This document shows positions 34,700-42,573 of a stretch of 64,000 bases of DNA, one piece after another. Positions within the stretch are counted from its first letter, which is position 1. The number at the start of each line of letters is the position of its first letter. Source of the DNA: an uncultured Clostridia bacterium (GTDB taxonomy: Bacteria; Bacillota; Peptococcia; Peptococcales; Peptococcaceae); NCBI GenBank assembly GCA_944391285.1, contig CALXSY010000009.1, forward strand, positions 1 to 64,000, read 5' to 3'. The notes beneath the pieces were generated by a model. The model was not told where the DNA came from and ran no database searches. It was given only the letters and a program-made list of their open reading frames with translations. Both the position numbers and the translations under genes were made by a program.

Positions 34700-36192
34700 G
34701 TGAGAACTTTCCTATACTGATTGTTTTGCTGCCGTTAAGTGCAGCTTTGTTAAGCCCCTTATTCAGCTACCTGCATCGTGATTTAGGAAGATGGCTTGTG
34801 ACCTTGGCGATTGCCTGCTCTTTAGGCTGTTCTATTGGCTGCTTGCAGCAGACTTTAGCCAGCGGTGAAGCTATCCATTATTGGATGGGCAACTGGGCTC
34901 CGCCTTTAGGCATCGAGTTTGTAATTGATCCTTTGAATGCAACCGTTGCCACTGTAGCTAACTTTGTGGCTTTGATGGGAGCTATCTACGGCGCACCTTT
35001 TTTGAAAAAGTCTTCTTGGCTGGAAACGGGCGGTTATTATACCTTATACGGTTTATTGGCAACCGGCTTGTCCGGTATGATCATTACCGGTGACGTATTT
35101 AATTTGTATGTATTCTTAGAAATCGCTTCCTTGTCCGGTTACGGCTTGATTGCGATGGGCGGACAACGCTCCGTATTAGCCAGCTTCCGTTACTTGTTAA
35201 TCGGTACGATCGGAGCATCGTTCTATTTGTTAGGCGTAGGCTATTTATATGCCATCACCGGTACTTTGAATATGGCTGATATGGCTGTAAGAATTGTCCC
35301 TTTGATTGATACGCCGTCCTTTAAAATCGTAGTAGGTCTGTTTATCGTAGGTTTCGGCATCAAAATGGCGCTGTTCCCCTTACATGGCTGGCAGCCCGAT
35401 TCCTATACTTATGCGCATCCGGCAGCAGCAGCTTTGATTGCCGGTATCATGGGTAAGGTGCCGATTTATGCCTGCATCAGATATTTCTACTTTATCTTTG
35501 CCGCCAGCGGCGCAGCTATCGGCATGGGCTTGCAGATCATGGGCATTATGGCATGCTGCGGTATTATCTTAGGCTCAGTTATGGCGATCGCCCAAAAGGA
35601 TTTCCGCCGGATGCTGGCTTACTCCAGTGTGGCGCAAATCGGTTATTTGATCGTTGGTATGGCTTTAGGCAATGTTTACGGCTTAATCGGTGCGGTCTTG
35701 CACTTGATTAACCATGCTTTCATGAAAGGCTCTTTGTTCCTCTTTATCGGCGGTGTACAATATCGCTACGGAGAGGTTAATATTGATAAATTTGGGCAAT
35801 TATACCGCAAGATGCCGATTGCTTGCTGGATGTTTGTTATTGCAGCTTTGTCAATGGTTGGCTTGCCGCCGACAGCGGGCTTCTTCAGTAAATGGTATCT
35901 GGTCTTAGGCTCTATGGAGGCTGGTCCGGTAGGATATTTCTACATTGCCATTATTATTATCAGTAGTTTATTGAATGCTATTTATTTCTTCCGTGTAATC
36001 GAGAAGATCTTTATCAATCCTGATGCGGGCTTAAAAGAAGTAAATCCGCAGAAAGGAAAATTGGAATTGCCTTGGCAAATGCTTTTACCGATTTTAATCA
36101 TGGGTATCGGCATTTTAGTCTTAGGCTTAAGCAATGCGACCATCGTGTCGGATGTGCTGCAATTTGCTCTGCCGGAGGTGTTGATTAAATGA
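34696..36192 (+). CDS. mrpD: Mrp antiporter subunit MrpD (MbhH-like), first antiporter-type subunit
   Basis: A 498-residue polytopic protein related to the ND2/ND4/ND5 (NuoN/M/L) proton-pumping subunits. Key ion-path residues are present: Glu142 in TM5 (FLEIASLSG), Lys223 in TM7 (GIKMALFPLHGW) and Lys254 in TM8 (GKVPIYACIRY). It is the closest of the three antiporter-type subunits to canonical MrpD. It overlaps mrpC and the following gene by four bases. Confidence 0.92.
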   Translation: MSENFPILIVLLPLSAALLSPLFSYLHRDLGRWLVTLAIACSLGCSIGCLQQTLASGEAIHYWMGNWAPPLGIEFVIDPLNATVATVANFVALMGAIYGAPFLKKSSWLETGGYYTLYGLLATGLSGMIITGDVFNLYVFLEIASLSGYGLIAMGGQRSVLASFRYLLIGTIGASFYLLGVGYLYAITGTLNMADMAVRIVPLIDTPSFKIVVGLFIVGFGIKMALFPLHGWQPDSYTYAHPAAAALIAGIMGKVPIYACIRYFYFIFAASGAAIGMGLQIMGIMACCGIILGSVMAIAQKDFRRMLAYSSVAQIGYLIVGMALGNVYGLIGAVLHLINHAFMKGSLFLFIGGVQYRYGEVNIDKFGQLYRKMPIACWMFVIAALSMVGLPPTAGFFSKWYLVLGSMEAGPVGYFYIAIIIISSLLNAIYFFRVIEKIFINPDAGLKEVNPQKGKLELPWQMLLPILIMGIGILVLGLSNATIVSDVLQFALPEVLIK

Positions 36193-37709
36193 CAGAAACA
36201 GTAATAGTGAGCATCAGACCTTTTCTGGCAGTAGGCATCTCTCTTTTGGCAGCATTTTTGATTATGCTATCCGATAAGGCTAATCCCAATGTGCGTGAGG
36301 CGTGGACTTTGTTGGCAGCATTCGGCAAATTTGCTATTATCGCTTCCATGATGCCTTTTGTTTGGCAGGGTGGGGTGTATGAGTATACGTTGTTTAATAT
36401 TGTCGAAGGCATCGGCTTTACCCTGCGCACTGACGCCTGCGGAATGCTCTTTGCCGGATTATCCTCATTCTTGTGGATATTGACCTCATTTTATTCCATT
36501 GGCTACATGCGGGGGCATCATGAGAAAAACCAAACCGGTTATTTCGCAGCCTTTGCCGTTTGTATGTCCGCTGCTATGGGTATCGCCATGGCAGGCAACT
36601 TGGTAACTTTGTTTATCTTCTTTGAAATTTTGACTGTAGCTACTTATCCTTTGGTTGCTCATAAACGCAACGAAGAAGCTACTTTCTCCGGTCGTAAATA
36701 TTTGATTTACACTTTGACCAGCGGTCAGTTATTCTTAGCCGGCATTGTGTTTATCTATCTCTTTACCGGTACTACCGAGTTTAATGCCGGCGGTATTGCA
36801 GGATTAGGCGAAGCGGCTCCGGTGTGGGTATTGCAGATTATGTTCTTCATGCTCTGCTTAGGCGGTATGATCAAAGCCGGTATGATGCCGTTTCACGGAT
36901 GGCTGGTATCAGCGATGGTTGCACCGACTCCGGTCAGTGCGTTATTGCACGCGGTAGCAGTCGTTAAAGCGGGAGCTTTTGTAGTTTTGAGAATTGTCGG
37001 CTATGTTTACGGTCCGCAGCTTTTGTTAGAAATTCATGCAGCTGATTGGCTGGCTTACTTAGCAGCCTTTACTATTGTAACTTCATCTTTGATTGCCATG
37101 AAGCAGGACAACTTAAAACGCAGACTGGCATTCTCTACTGTCGGTCAGCTGTCTTATGTAGTTTTAGGAACTTGTATTTTGGCGCCTTATAGCTTGGTCG
37201 GTGCGATGTTCCACATCGTAGCCCATGCGGTGATGAAGATTACCTTATTCTTCTGCGCCGGAGCTATTTATGTTACTACCCATAAAGAAAATATCAGCGA
37301 CATGAAAGGTATCGGCAAGCAAATGCCTTTCACCATGACAGCCTTTACTATTGCCTCTTTAGGTATCGCCGGCATGCCTTTTATCGTCGGCTTAATCAGT
37401 AAATTCCATATTGCCGCCGGTGCGCTGCAAATGGATGAGCCGATTTATGTTGTAGTTTTAATCATCAGTGCGCTGTTGTCCTTAAGCTACTTGATGCCTG
37501 TTTCCTTTAACGCTTTCTTTAAAGAAAACGAAAAGGGCGATTTCCAAAAATACGGCGAAGCCCGCAAAGATATGCTGATTCCTTTATGCACTACCGCTGT
37601 TTTGGCAATAATCTTAGGTATCGCACCAAACTTTGGTTTGAATTTGTTCGACTTGGCAAAAACGGCGGCTGAGAGCATTACCCAAGGTATGATTGGAGGT
37701 GGCTGGTAA
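36189..37709 (+). CDS. Second antiporter-type subunit (MrpD/NuoM-like)
   Basis: A 506-residue polytopic protein of the same proton-conducting family as MrpD. Glu146 (FFEILTVATYPL), Lys229 (GGMIKAGMMPFHGW) and Lys260 (VVKAGAFVVLRI) keep the expected ion-path residues. It is not a copy of the preceding MrpD: sequence identity outside the core motifs looks low. It is an additional subunit beyond the minimal Mrp set. Confidence 0.88.
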   Translation: MTETVIVSIRPFLAVGISLLAAFLIMLSDKANPNVREAWTLLAAFGKFAIIASMMPFVWQGGVYEYTLFNIVEGIGFTLRTDACGMLFAGLSSFLWILTSFYSIGYMRGHHEKNQTGYFAAFAVCMSAAMGIAMAGNLVTLFIFFEILTVATYPLVAHKRNEEATFSGRKYLIYTLTSGQLFLAGIVFIYLFTGTTEFNAGGIAGLGEAAPVWVLQIMFFMLCLGGMIKAGMMPFHGWLVSAMVAPTPVSALLHAVAVVKAGAFVVLRIVGYVYGPQLLLEIHAADWLAYLAAFTIVTSSLIAMKQDNLKRRLAFSTVGQLSYVVLGTCILAPYSLVGAMFHIVAHAVMKITLFFCAGAIYVTTHKENISDMKGIGKQMPFTMTAFTIASLGIAGMPFIVGLISKFHIAAGALQMDEPIYVVVLIISALLSLSYLMPVSFNAFFKENEKGDFQKYGEARKDMLIPLCTTAVLAIILGIAPNFGLNLFDLAKTAAESITQGMIGGGW

Positions 37710-37939
37710 TGAGTAAAAAACAAGTTTATATACTGGCCATCGTAGCGATGGCGGCAGCAACAATAGTTGAGGCGTTGTTTGCTCATCCTCATCACAGCAA
37801 TTTTTGGGATGTAACTCCCGGATTTGATATTCTCTTCGGTTTGGTTGGCTGTGCAGCTTTGATTATTGTAGCAAAAATAATCGTTGCTCCTCTGATCCAA
37901 AAAGATGAGGATTATTATGAGGGAGGTGAGGACGAATGA
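37709..37939 (+). CDS. Small Mrp-operon membrane protein, 76 residues
   Basis: A 76-residue protein with two hydrophobic segments (YILAIVAMAAATIVEALFA and DILFGLVGCAALIIVAKIIV) and an acidic tail (DEDYYEGGEDE). I do not recognise the family. It is coupled by start/stop overlap to the large subunits on both sides, so it is probably an accessory subunit of the complex. Confidence 0.8.
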   Translation: MSKKQVYILAIVAMAAATIVEALFAHPHHSNFWDVTPGFDILFGLVGCAALIIVAKIIVAPLIQKDEDYYEGGEDE

Positions 37940-39672
37940 GTCTGGTCATGCATCCCGGTTTGTTTTTGATTTTAGTGGGCGCTGTAGCGGCAATAGTTCC
38001 GCAAAGCGTGCGCAAATTCGTTTTGGCGGCAGGTCCGGCTTTGGCAGTGGCAATGTTTTTCACTTTGCCCCATGAGGAAGATTTGTTGGTCATCCCTTTT
38101 ATCAATGATTGGTCCTTGCATTTATTAACCATAGATTCGCTGTCTTGGTTCTTCAATGTCTTTTTCCTGACCTTGGCATTTTTGGGCGGGGTGTATTCTA
38201 TGCACAATCCCAGCTGGGCTGAGGCTTTGGCAAGCATGACCTATGCAGGTGCAACGGTTTGTATGGTTTTTGCCGGGGATTGGATCAGCTTGATTTTCTT
38301 CTGGGAATTGATGGCGATTTCTTCTTTGTATCTCATTTGGGCTAATCATACTGCTCGCTCCAGAAGAGCCGGTTTCCGCTATTTATTGATACACATGTTA
38401 GGAGGAAACTTGCTTTTAGCCGGTATCTTCTTTAAAGTTATTGCCGGCGATATGATGGTAGGAAATATAGCCGAGACCAGAGACGCGGCTTTCTGGCTGA
38501 TGTTCTTAGCGGTCTGCATTAACGGCGTAATTCCTCCGCTGCACGCTTGGGTAGCTGACGCTTACCCGGAAAGTACCATCACCGGTGGTGCTTTTATGAG
38601 TGGTTTGACCACTAAAGCGGCTATTTATGTTTTAATCAGAATGTTTGCCGGCACCGATTTCTTAATCGTTGTTGGTGTAATCATGGCAATCTACGGCGCT
38701 GTATTTGCGATTATGGAAAACGATATGCGCCGACTGTTGAGTTATCATATCGTCAGCCAGCTGGGTTTTATGGTTGCCGGTGTCGGTATGGGCAGTGCTT
38801 TGGCATTAGATGGTGCGGCGGCTCATGCAATCAGTAATATCTTGCAAAAATCCTTGCTCTTCATGTGCTGCGGTGCGATTATGTATGCTACCGGTATCCG
38901 CAAGATCAACCAATTGGGCGGATTGGCGAAAAAAATGCCTTGGGTTTTGGTATTTTTCCTGGCAGCAGCATTCTCCATCTCCGGTGTACCGTTAACCAAT
39001 GGTTTTGTCTGCAAAACTATCACCATTGCGGCGGCTTCTGAGCTGCATTTGGATTGGGTATACTTCGGTTTATCCTTGGCTAGCATCGGTACATTTTTGT
39101 CCATTACTTTGAAGATGACCTACTTTATCTTTATCGCTAAACCGGATAAAGAAGTTGAGGTAGGAGCTATTCCGAAAAATATGTACTGGGCAATGGGAAT
39201 CAGTGCTTTCTTAAACGTTATTTTCGGTATTGTACCGGCAGTATTGTATCAATATTTGCCTTTTGGCTCCGGTGCAGTTTACCATCCGTATACTATCGAC
39301 CACGTTACCCAATACATCCAAGTGCTGGTAGCGGCAATGATACCATTTATGCTGTATTTGCCGCATATGAAGCCGCACAGTGTGCTGTCATTGGATTTCG
39401 ACTGGTTCTATCGCAAACCATTCGCCAGCTTTGTCAGCGGTGTATCTCATGTTTGCTGTGCAACCAGAGATGCTTTGGGTAAGGCATGGCGGGAGCTTTA
39501 TGAATTGTTTGGTCCGATGAGCGCCAATCCGATGCGTTTTATCGGCAGATTCAGCGGCAAAGATGCGCCTGCTCAGTATGATCCGGAGAAATACCGGGCT
39601 CCGATCGGAGAATCCATGCTGGTTGATATGACCATTTTGCTGGTACTGCTGTTCTTCTTTGTGATTATCTGA
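37936..39672 (+). CDS. Third antiporter-type subunit, TM7 Lys replaced by Asn
   Basis: A 578-residue ND4/ND5-like protein with a longer C-terminal region that ends in a membrane helix (MTILLVLLFFFVII). Glu124 (FFWELMAIS) and Lys227 (TTKAAIYVLIRM) are present, but the TM7 position that holds Lys in the other two subunits (IKMALFPLH, IKAGMMPFH) is Asn196 here (INGVIPPLH). The segment DFDWFYRKP and following amphipathic stretch (about 465-550) resemble a lateral-helix-like extension. It is the last gene of the operon and is followed by a strong terminator. Confidence 0.88.
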   Translation: MSLVMHPGLFLILVGAVAAIVPQSVRKFVLAAGPALAVAMFFTLPHEEDLLVIPFINDWSLHLLTIDSLSWFFNVFFLTLAFLGGVYSMHNPSWAEALASMTYAGATVCMVFAGDWISLIFFWELMAISSLYLIWANHTARSRRAGFRYLLIHMLGGNLLLAGIFFKVIAGDMMVGNIAETRDAAFWLMFLAVCINGVIPPLHAWVADAYPESTITGGAFMSGLTTKAAIYVLIRMFAGTDFLIVVGVIMAIYGAVFAIMENDMRRLLSYHIVSQLGFMVAGVGMGSALALDGAAAHAISNILQKSLLFMCCGAIMYATGIRKINQLGGLAKKMPWVLVFFLAAAFSISGVPLTNGFVCKTITIAAASELHLDWVYFGLSLASIGTFLSITLKMTYFIFIAKPDKEVEVGAIPKNMYWAMGISAFLNVIFGIVPAVLYQYLPFGSGAVYHPYTIDHVTQYIQVLVAAMIPFMLYLPHMKPHSVLSLDFDWFYRKPFASFVSGVSHVCCATRDALGKAWRELYELFGPMSANPMRFIGRFSGKDAPAQYDPEKYRAPIGESMLVDMTILLVLLFFFVII

Positions 39673-39674
39673 TT

Positions 39675-39712
39675 AAAAATCGGCTCAAGCTTATGCTTGA
39701 GCCGATTTTTTC
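39675..39712 (+). terminator. Rho-independent terminator of the Mrp operon
   Basis: A perfect 16-bp stem (39675-39690 with 39695-39710) around a TTAT loop; the T-rich 3' arm serves as the tail. Confidence 0.93.
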
Positions 39713-39741
39713 TTGACAAGAGGCGCTGTTTTGGATATGAT
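39713..39741 (+). promoter_or_regulatory. Sigma-A-type promoter of the 166-residue gene
   Basis: Consensus TTGACA (39713-39718), a 17-base spacer and TATGAT (39736-39741), immediately after the Mrp terminator. Confidence 0.85.
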
Positions 39742-39774
39742 ATCAGTATATAGATTTAAAAGGGAGCGAAAGAA

Positions 39775-40275
39775 ATGGCAGAAAAGAAAGAAGTAAATAC
39801 TTTTAGCGGAGCAATATTTTATGGCTTAACTTCTCAAGGGTTGAGCTTTAAAGATAGGGTTGATGTGGAAATTGAGGGAGATAAACTGGCTTGCTACGAA
39901 AATAAAAAAACCATGCTGGGCAAAAGCAAAGGCACCAATCTTTTGCGGACGCCTTTAAGAAGAGTTAACGGCATTATTTTGGCTAAGCCTTCGGAAATAA
40001 TTGAGCTGAGCAAAAAAGAAGCAGTTGGCGACGAGATGGCAGGAGCAAATATTAAAGAAGCCGCAGACTGGCTCCAGAGCAATGTTTCCGGCTTTGGCAA
40101 AGTTGCGGTTATAAGCTATAAGGGTGCTAAAAATGTGCCGTTAAATATTATTCTCTATATTGATGTGATGTCTTACGGCACGGTTAAAAAATTTATTCCG
40201 ACTTTTGAAGCGGCAAAGGTAAAAAGTATTGAGCTGCAAACTCAAAAGTTGAAAGAGAAAAATGAGAAAAAATAA
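39775..40275 (+). CDS. Hypothetical protein, 166 residues
   Basis: A soluble protein that I do not recognise. Residues 1-130 look like mixed alpha/beta with IFYGLTSQGLSFKDRVDVEIEGDKLACYE and GFGKVAVISYKGAKNVPLNIILYIDV; the last 25 residues are a highly charged lysine-rich helix (QTQKLKEKNEKK). GGGAGCG precedes the ATG. It is a single-gene unit with a strong promoter and its own terminator, so it is probably well expressed. Confidence 0.72.
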   Translation: MAEKKEVNTFSGAIFYGLTSQGLSFKDRVDVEIEGDKLACYENKKTMLGKSKGTNLLRTPLRRVNGIILAKPSEIIELSKKEAVGDEMAGANIKEAADWLQSNVSGFGKVAVISYKGAKNVPLNIILYIDVMSYGTVKKFIPTFEAAKVKSIELQTQKLKEKNEKK

Positions 40276-40297
40276 ACCGCTTTTCAGCGGTTTTTTT
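40274..40297 (+). terminator. Rho-independent terminator after the 166-residue gene
   Basis: AAACCGCT (40274-40281) pairs with AGCGGTTT (40286-40293) around TTTC, followed by T residues. Confidence 0.85.
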
Positions 40298-40359
40298 GTG
40301 TGAGCAGTTATATAGGGGATAAAAAAAGAAAATATATTTAAAATATCCATTAGAGGGTA

Positions 40360-40368
40360 TGCTATAAT
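40360..40368 (+). promoter_or_regulatory. Extended -10 promoter element of the ACT-MBL gene
   Basis: TGCTATAAT at 40360-40368 is an extended -10. No good -35 is seen at normal spacing. Confidence 0.55.
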
Positions 40369-40419
40369 TAATGCATGATATGCTGCGTAGAAAAAATTCT
40401 GCTTGAAAGGAGAAAAAGC

Positions 40420-41868
40420 ATGAGAAAAAATTTTATAACGACCATGCCCGATAAGGCAGGAGCATTTTTAAAAGCGAGCCAAATAATTTATGCCCATAAC
40501 GGCAATATAACCCGTGTTAATTACAACAAAGCCTTAGATATACATACTCTTTTTTTGGAGATAGATGCTGATGAGGCGGCGCTCAAGGAGATAGAAGATG
40601 AACTGGCAGAAATCGGCTATTTAATCAGCAGTGAGAAAAATAATGCTTTTTTGGTTATTGAGCTGACCTTGGTGGATGTGCCGGGAAGTATTCTGCCGGT
40701 TTTAGAGATTTTGCAGAGCTTGGCGGTCAATATTTCTTATATGAGCTCTAAATCCAATCAAACAGGTTATCAGCATTTTAAGATGGGCTTATTGATTGAA
40801 AATCCCAAAAATACTAAAATCCTGCTCGATGGACTGGGGCGAATCTGCGATGTGAAGATTTGGGATTATGATGTGACAGAAAAACCTTTGGACAATACGG
40901 TATTTTATTTAGGTTTTGCCAATAAGGTGCGCAATATCTTGGAATTAAACCAGGAGGAGGTCAACAATTTAACTATTGCAGCCAATCAGATTATGCAGCT
41001 TTTGGATGAAAAAAATGAATCGCCTTTGAAAACTTTTGATTATATTGGGCGTTTTGCGCAAATGCTGCATTCTTATCAAGGGGATCATTTTATGCCGCAC
41101 ATCACTAGCCAAAAGATTTCGCCGCAAGTGTCGATGACGGTGATTGAGCCGAATTGCGGCAGCAATACTTATATTTTAGATGACGGCAAGGAACTTTTGT
41201 TTGTGGACTGCGGTTTTATGGCGTACAAAGAAGAGATGCTGGCATTATTGGATAAACTTTTCAGCGATTTTTCAAACCGCAAGAAAAAGTTGGTTTTGAC
41301 TCATGGCGATATTGATCACTGCGGATTGGCAGAGATTTTTCAGGAAATCTATGTCAGCAAAAATACCTATCACAACTTTGAGCTGGAAAATCAGGGTTTG
41401 CCAAATTTTCGCGAGCAAAATCCACTGCATGAGCCTTATTGCCATCTAAGCAAAATCATTTCCGCCTATAAGCCATTGGATTTAAAGCCGATGATTATTT
41501 TAGGCGAAAAAACAGACAAGCAAAGCATGACTTATATCGGAGAAATGGATTTCAGCGATCTGCATTTTTTGATCTTTGAAGGCAACGGCGGGCATGTCAA
41601 AGGCGAAACCATTTTTAAATGCCTTGAGCACAGGATAATTTTTACCGGTGATAACTGGGTCAATATTCGCGGCTTTTCACCGGCGCAGCGGCAGTTTAAC
41701 GAATTGGCGCCTTATCTGATGCAAAGCGTCAATATGGATTCAAAAGAGGCGAGCCGTTTGAGATTACTGCTGGAAGAGAGCACCAAAGGCTATCTGGTTT
41801 GTCCTGGGCACGGTCCGGTATTTACGAACGGCATAGACAGAAGGAAGGAACTGAGCTTTGTCGAGTAG
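40420..41868 (+). CDS. ACT-domain and metallo-beta-lactamase-fold fusion protein
   Basis: A 482-residue protein. The N-terminal half starts with ACT-like repeats (FITTMPDKAGAFLKASQIIYAHNGNITRVNYN; then LVIELTLVDVPGSILPVLEIL), modules that usually bind amino acids. The C-terminal half is a metallo-beta-lactamase fold with THGDIDHCG (metal motif HxDxDH), GNGGHVKGE, FTGDNW and CPGHGP. This predicts a hydrolase or redox enzyme controlled by a small ligand; the substrate is unknown. ATG 40420 is chosen because AAAGGAG precedes it. Confidence 0.8.
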   Translation: MRKNFITTMPDKAGAFLKASQIIYAHNGNITRVNYNKALDIHTLFLEIDADEAALKEIEDELAEIGYLISSEKNNAFLVIELTLVDVPGSILPVLEILQSLAVNISYMSSKSNQTGYQHFKMGLLIENPKNTKILLDGLGRICDVKIWDYDVTEKPLDNTVFYLGFANKVRNILELNQEEVNNLTIAANQIMQLLDEKNESPLKTFDYIGRFAQMLHSYQGDHFMPHITSQKISPQVSMTVIEPNCGSNTYILDDGKELLFVDCGFMAYKEEMLALLDKLFSDFSNRKKKLVLTHGDIDHCGLAEIFQEIYVSKNTYHNFELENQGLPNFREQNPLHEPYCHLSKIISAYKPLDLKPMIILGEKTDKQSMTYIGEMDFSDLHFLIFEGNGGHVKGETIFKCLEHRIIFTGDNWVNIRGFSPAQRQFNELAPYLMQSVNMDSKEASRLRLLLEESTKGYLVCPGHGPVFTNGIDRRKELSFVE

Positions 41869-41897
41869 AAAAAAATGCACCGCCTTTGGGCGGTGCA
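41869..41897 (-). terminator. Terminator between the ACT-MBL gene and the - strand gene
   Basis: A perfect stem TGCACCGCC (41876-41884) with GGCGGTGCA (41889-41897) and a four-base loop. The T tract is on the - strand side (complement of 41869-41875), so it chiefly ends the - strand gene. Confidence 0.8.
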
Positions 41898-41901
41898 GAA
41901 A

Positions 41902-42216
41902 TTAAACGGGAATTTTTAGAGCGCTGAAAATGATAATGGCGCCGAGAACTAAAAATAAGACGATGGAGAAAAGAGCATAGAAGATGATGCCGTTTTTCTC
42001 GCCGTATCTTTCTTGATAATGAGCAATCTTGGCAGGAATTTCTCCTTTGCGCACTCCCAGATTTAAAATGATAATATTTTGGATGCCGATATAAAGCACC
42101 AAGATGCCAAAATAAATATAAATATATCTCAGCTCAATGAGCCGGAAAAAAGCGATGATAGCCCAGATTAAAGCAGCCAGCAGAATTAATTTTTGGCTTA
42201 TTTTGTGAAATGTCAT
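41902..42216 (-). CDS. Small membrane protein, 104 residues, - strand
   Basis: A hydrophobic protein with three predicted membrane segments (about 8-28, 31-52 and 75-99) and a charged loop (GVRKGEIPAKIAHYQERYGEKNG). I do not recognise the family. On the - strand AAAGGAGG precedes the ATG with good spacing, and a promoter and terminator flank it, so it is real. Its promoter is back to back with that of the ribU riboswitch unit. Confidence 0.72.
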   Translation of the reverse strand: MTFHKISQKLILLAALIWAIIAFFRLIELRYIYIYFGILVLYIGIQNIIILNLGVRKGEIPAKIAHYQERYGEKNGIIFYALFSIVLFLVLGAIIIFSALKIPV

Positions 42217-42238
42217 GTAATCGCCCTCCTTTAAAAAT

Positions 42239-42267
42239 ATTATAGCATAATCATTTTAATTTGTATA
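42239..42267 (-). promoter_or_regulatory. Promoter of the - strand membrane protein gene
   Basis: Read on the - strand: TATACA (42267-42262), 17-base spacer, TATAAT (42244-42239) preceded by TGC (extended -10). Its -35 lies eight bases from the -35 of the opposite ribU promoter. Confidence 0.6.
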
Positions 42268-42275
42268 GAAAAATG

Positions 42276-42304
42276 TTGACAAAAAAACAGATAGCTGTTA
42301 TAAT
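42276..42304 (+). promoter_or_regulatory. Consensus promoter of the FMN riboswitch-ribU unit
   Basis: A perfect match to the sigma-A consensus: TTGACA (42276-42281), 17-base spacer, TATAAT (42299-42304). A strong promoter is expected when control is by transcript attenuation. Confidence 0.92.
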
Positions 42305-42316
42305 ATATCCATAATA

Positions 42317-42437
42317 ATCTTCAGGGCAGGGTGAGAGTCCCTACCGGCGGTGATCTTCTGAGGAAGCAAGTCCGCGAGCCTTTTGGCCGAATCGGTGAGA
42401 ATCCGATACCGACAGTAAAGTCTGGATGAGAGAAGAT
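42317..42437 (+). ncRNA. FMN riboswitch (RFN element)
   Basis: The conserved RFN blocks are all present in order: AGGGCAGGGTGAGAGTCCCT, ACCGGCGGTGAT, AAGTCCGCGAGCC, GGCCGAATCGGTGAGAATCC, ACCGACAGTAAAGTCTGGAT and the closing GAGAGAAGAT that pairs with ATCTTC at the 5' end. FMN binding should favour the downstream terminator and lower expression of the riboflavin transporter gene. GAAGAT (42432-42437) can also pair with ATTCTTC (42466-42472), a possible alternative fold. Confidence 0.97.
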
Positions 42438-42481
42438 AAAATGTAATACAATTGGCTTTGTATTTATTCTTCGCTTGTAAG

Positions 42482-42511
42482 GTCTCTGAGGATTTTCAGA
42501 GGCTTTTTTTC
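42482..42511 (+). terminator. Riboswitch-controlled terminator before ribU
   Basis: GTCTCTGA (42482-42489) pairs with TCAGAGGC (42496-42503), one wobble, followed by seven to eight T residues. It lies between the FMN aptamer and ribU. Confidence 0.85.
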
Positions 42512-42573
42512 TTGCCTCTGCAAAATCTTGTGGGTAATGAGCAAATGGCTCGCCCTATTTGGAGGTATGTTTT

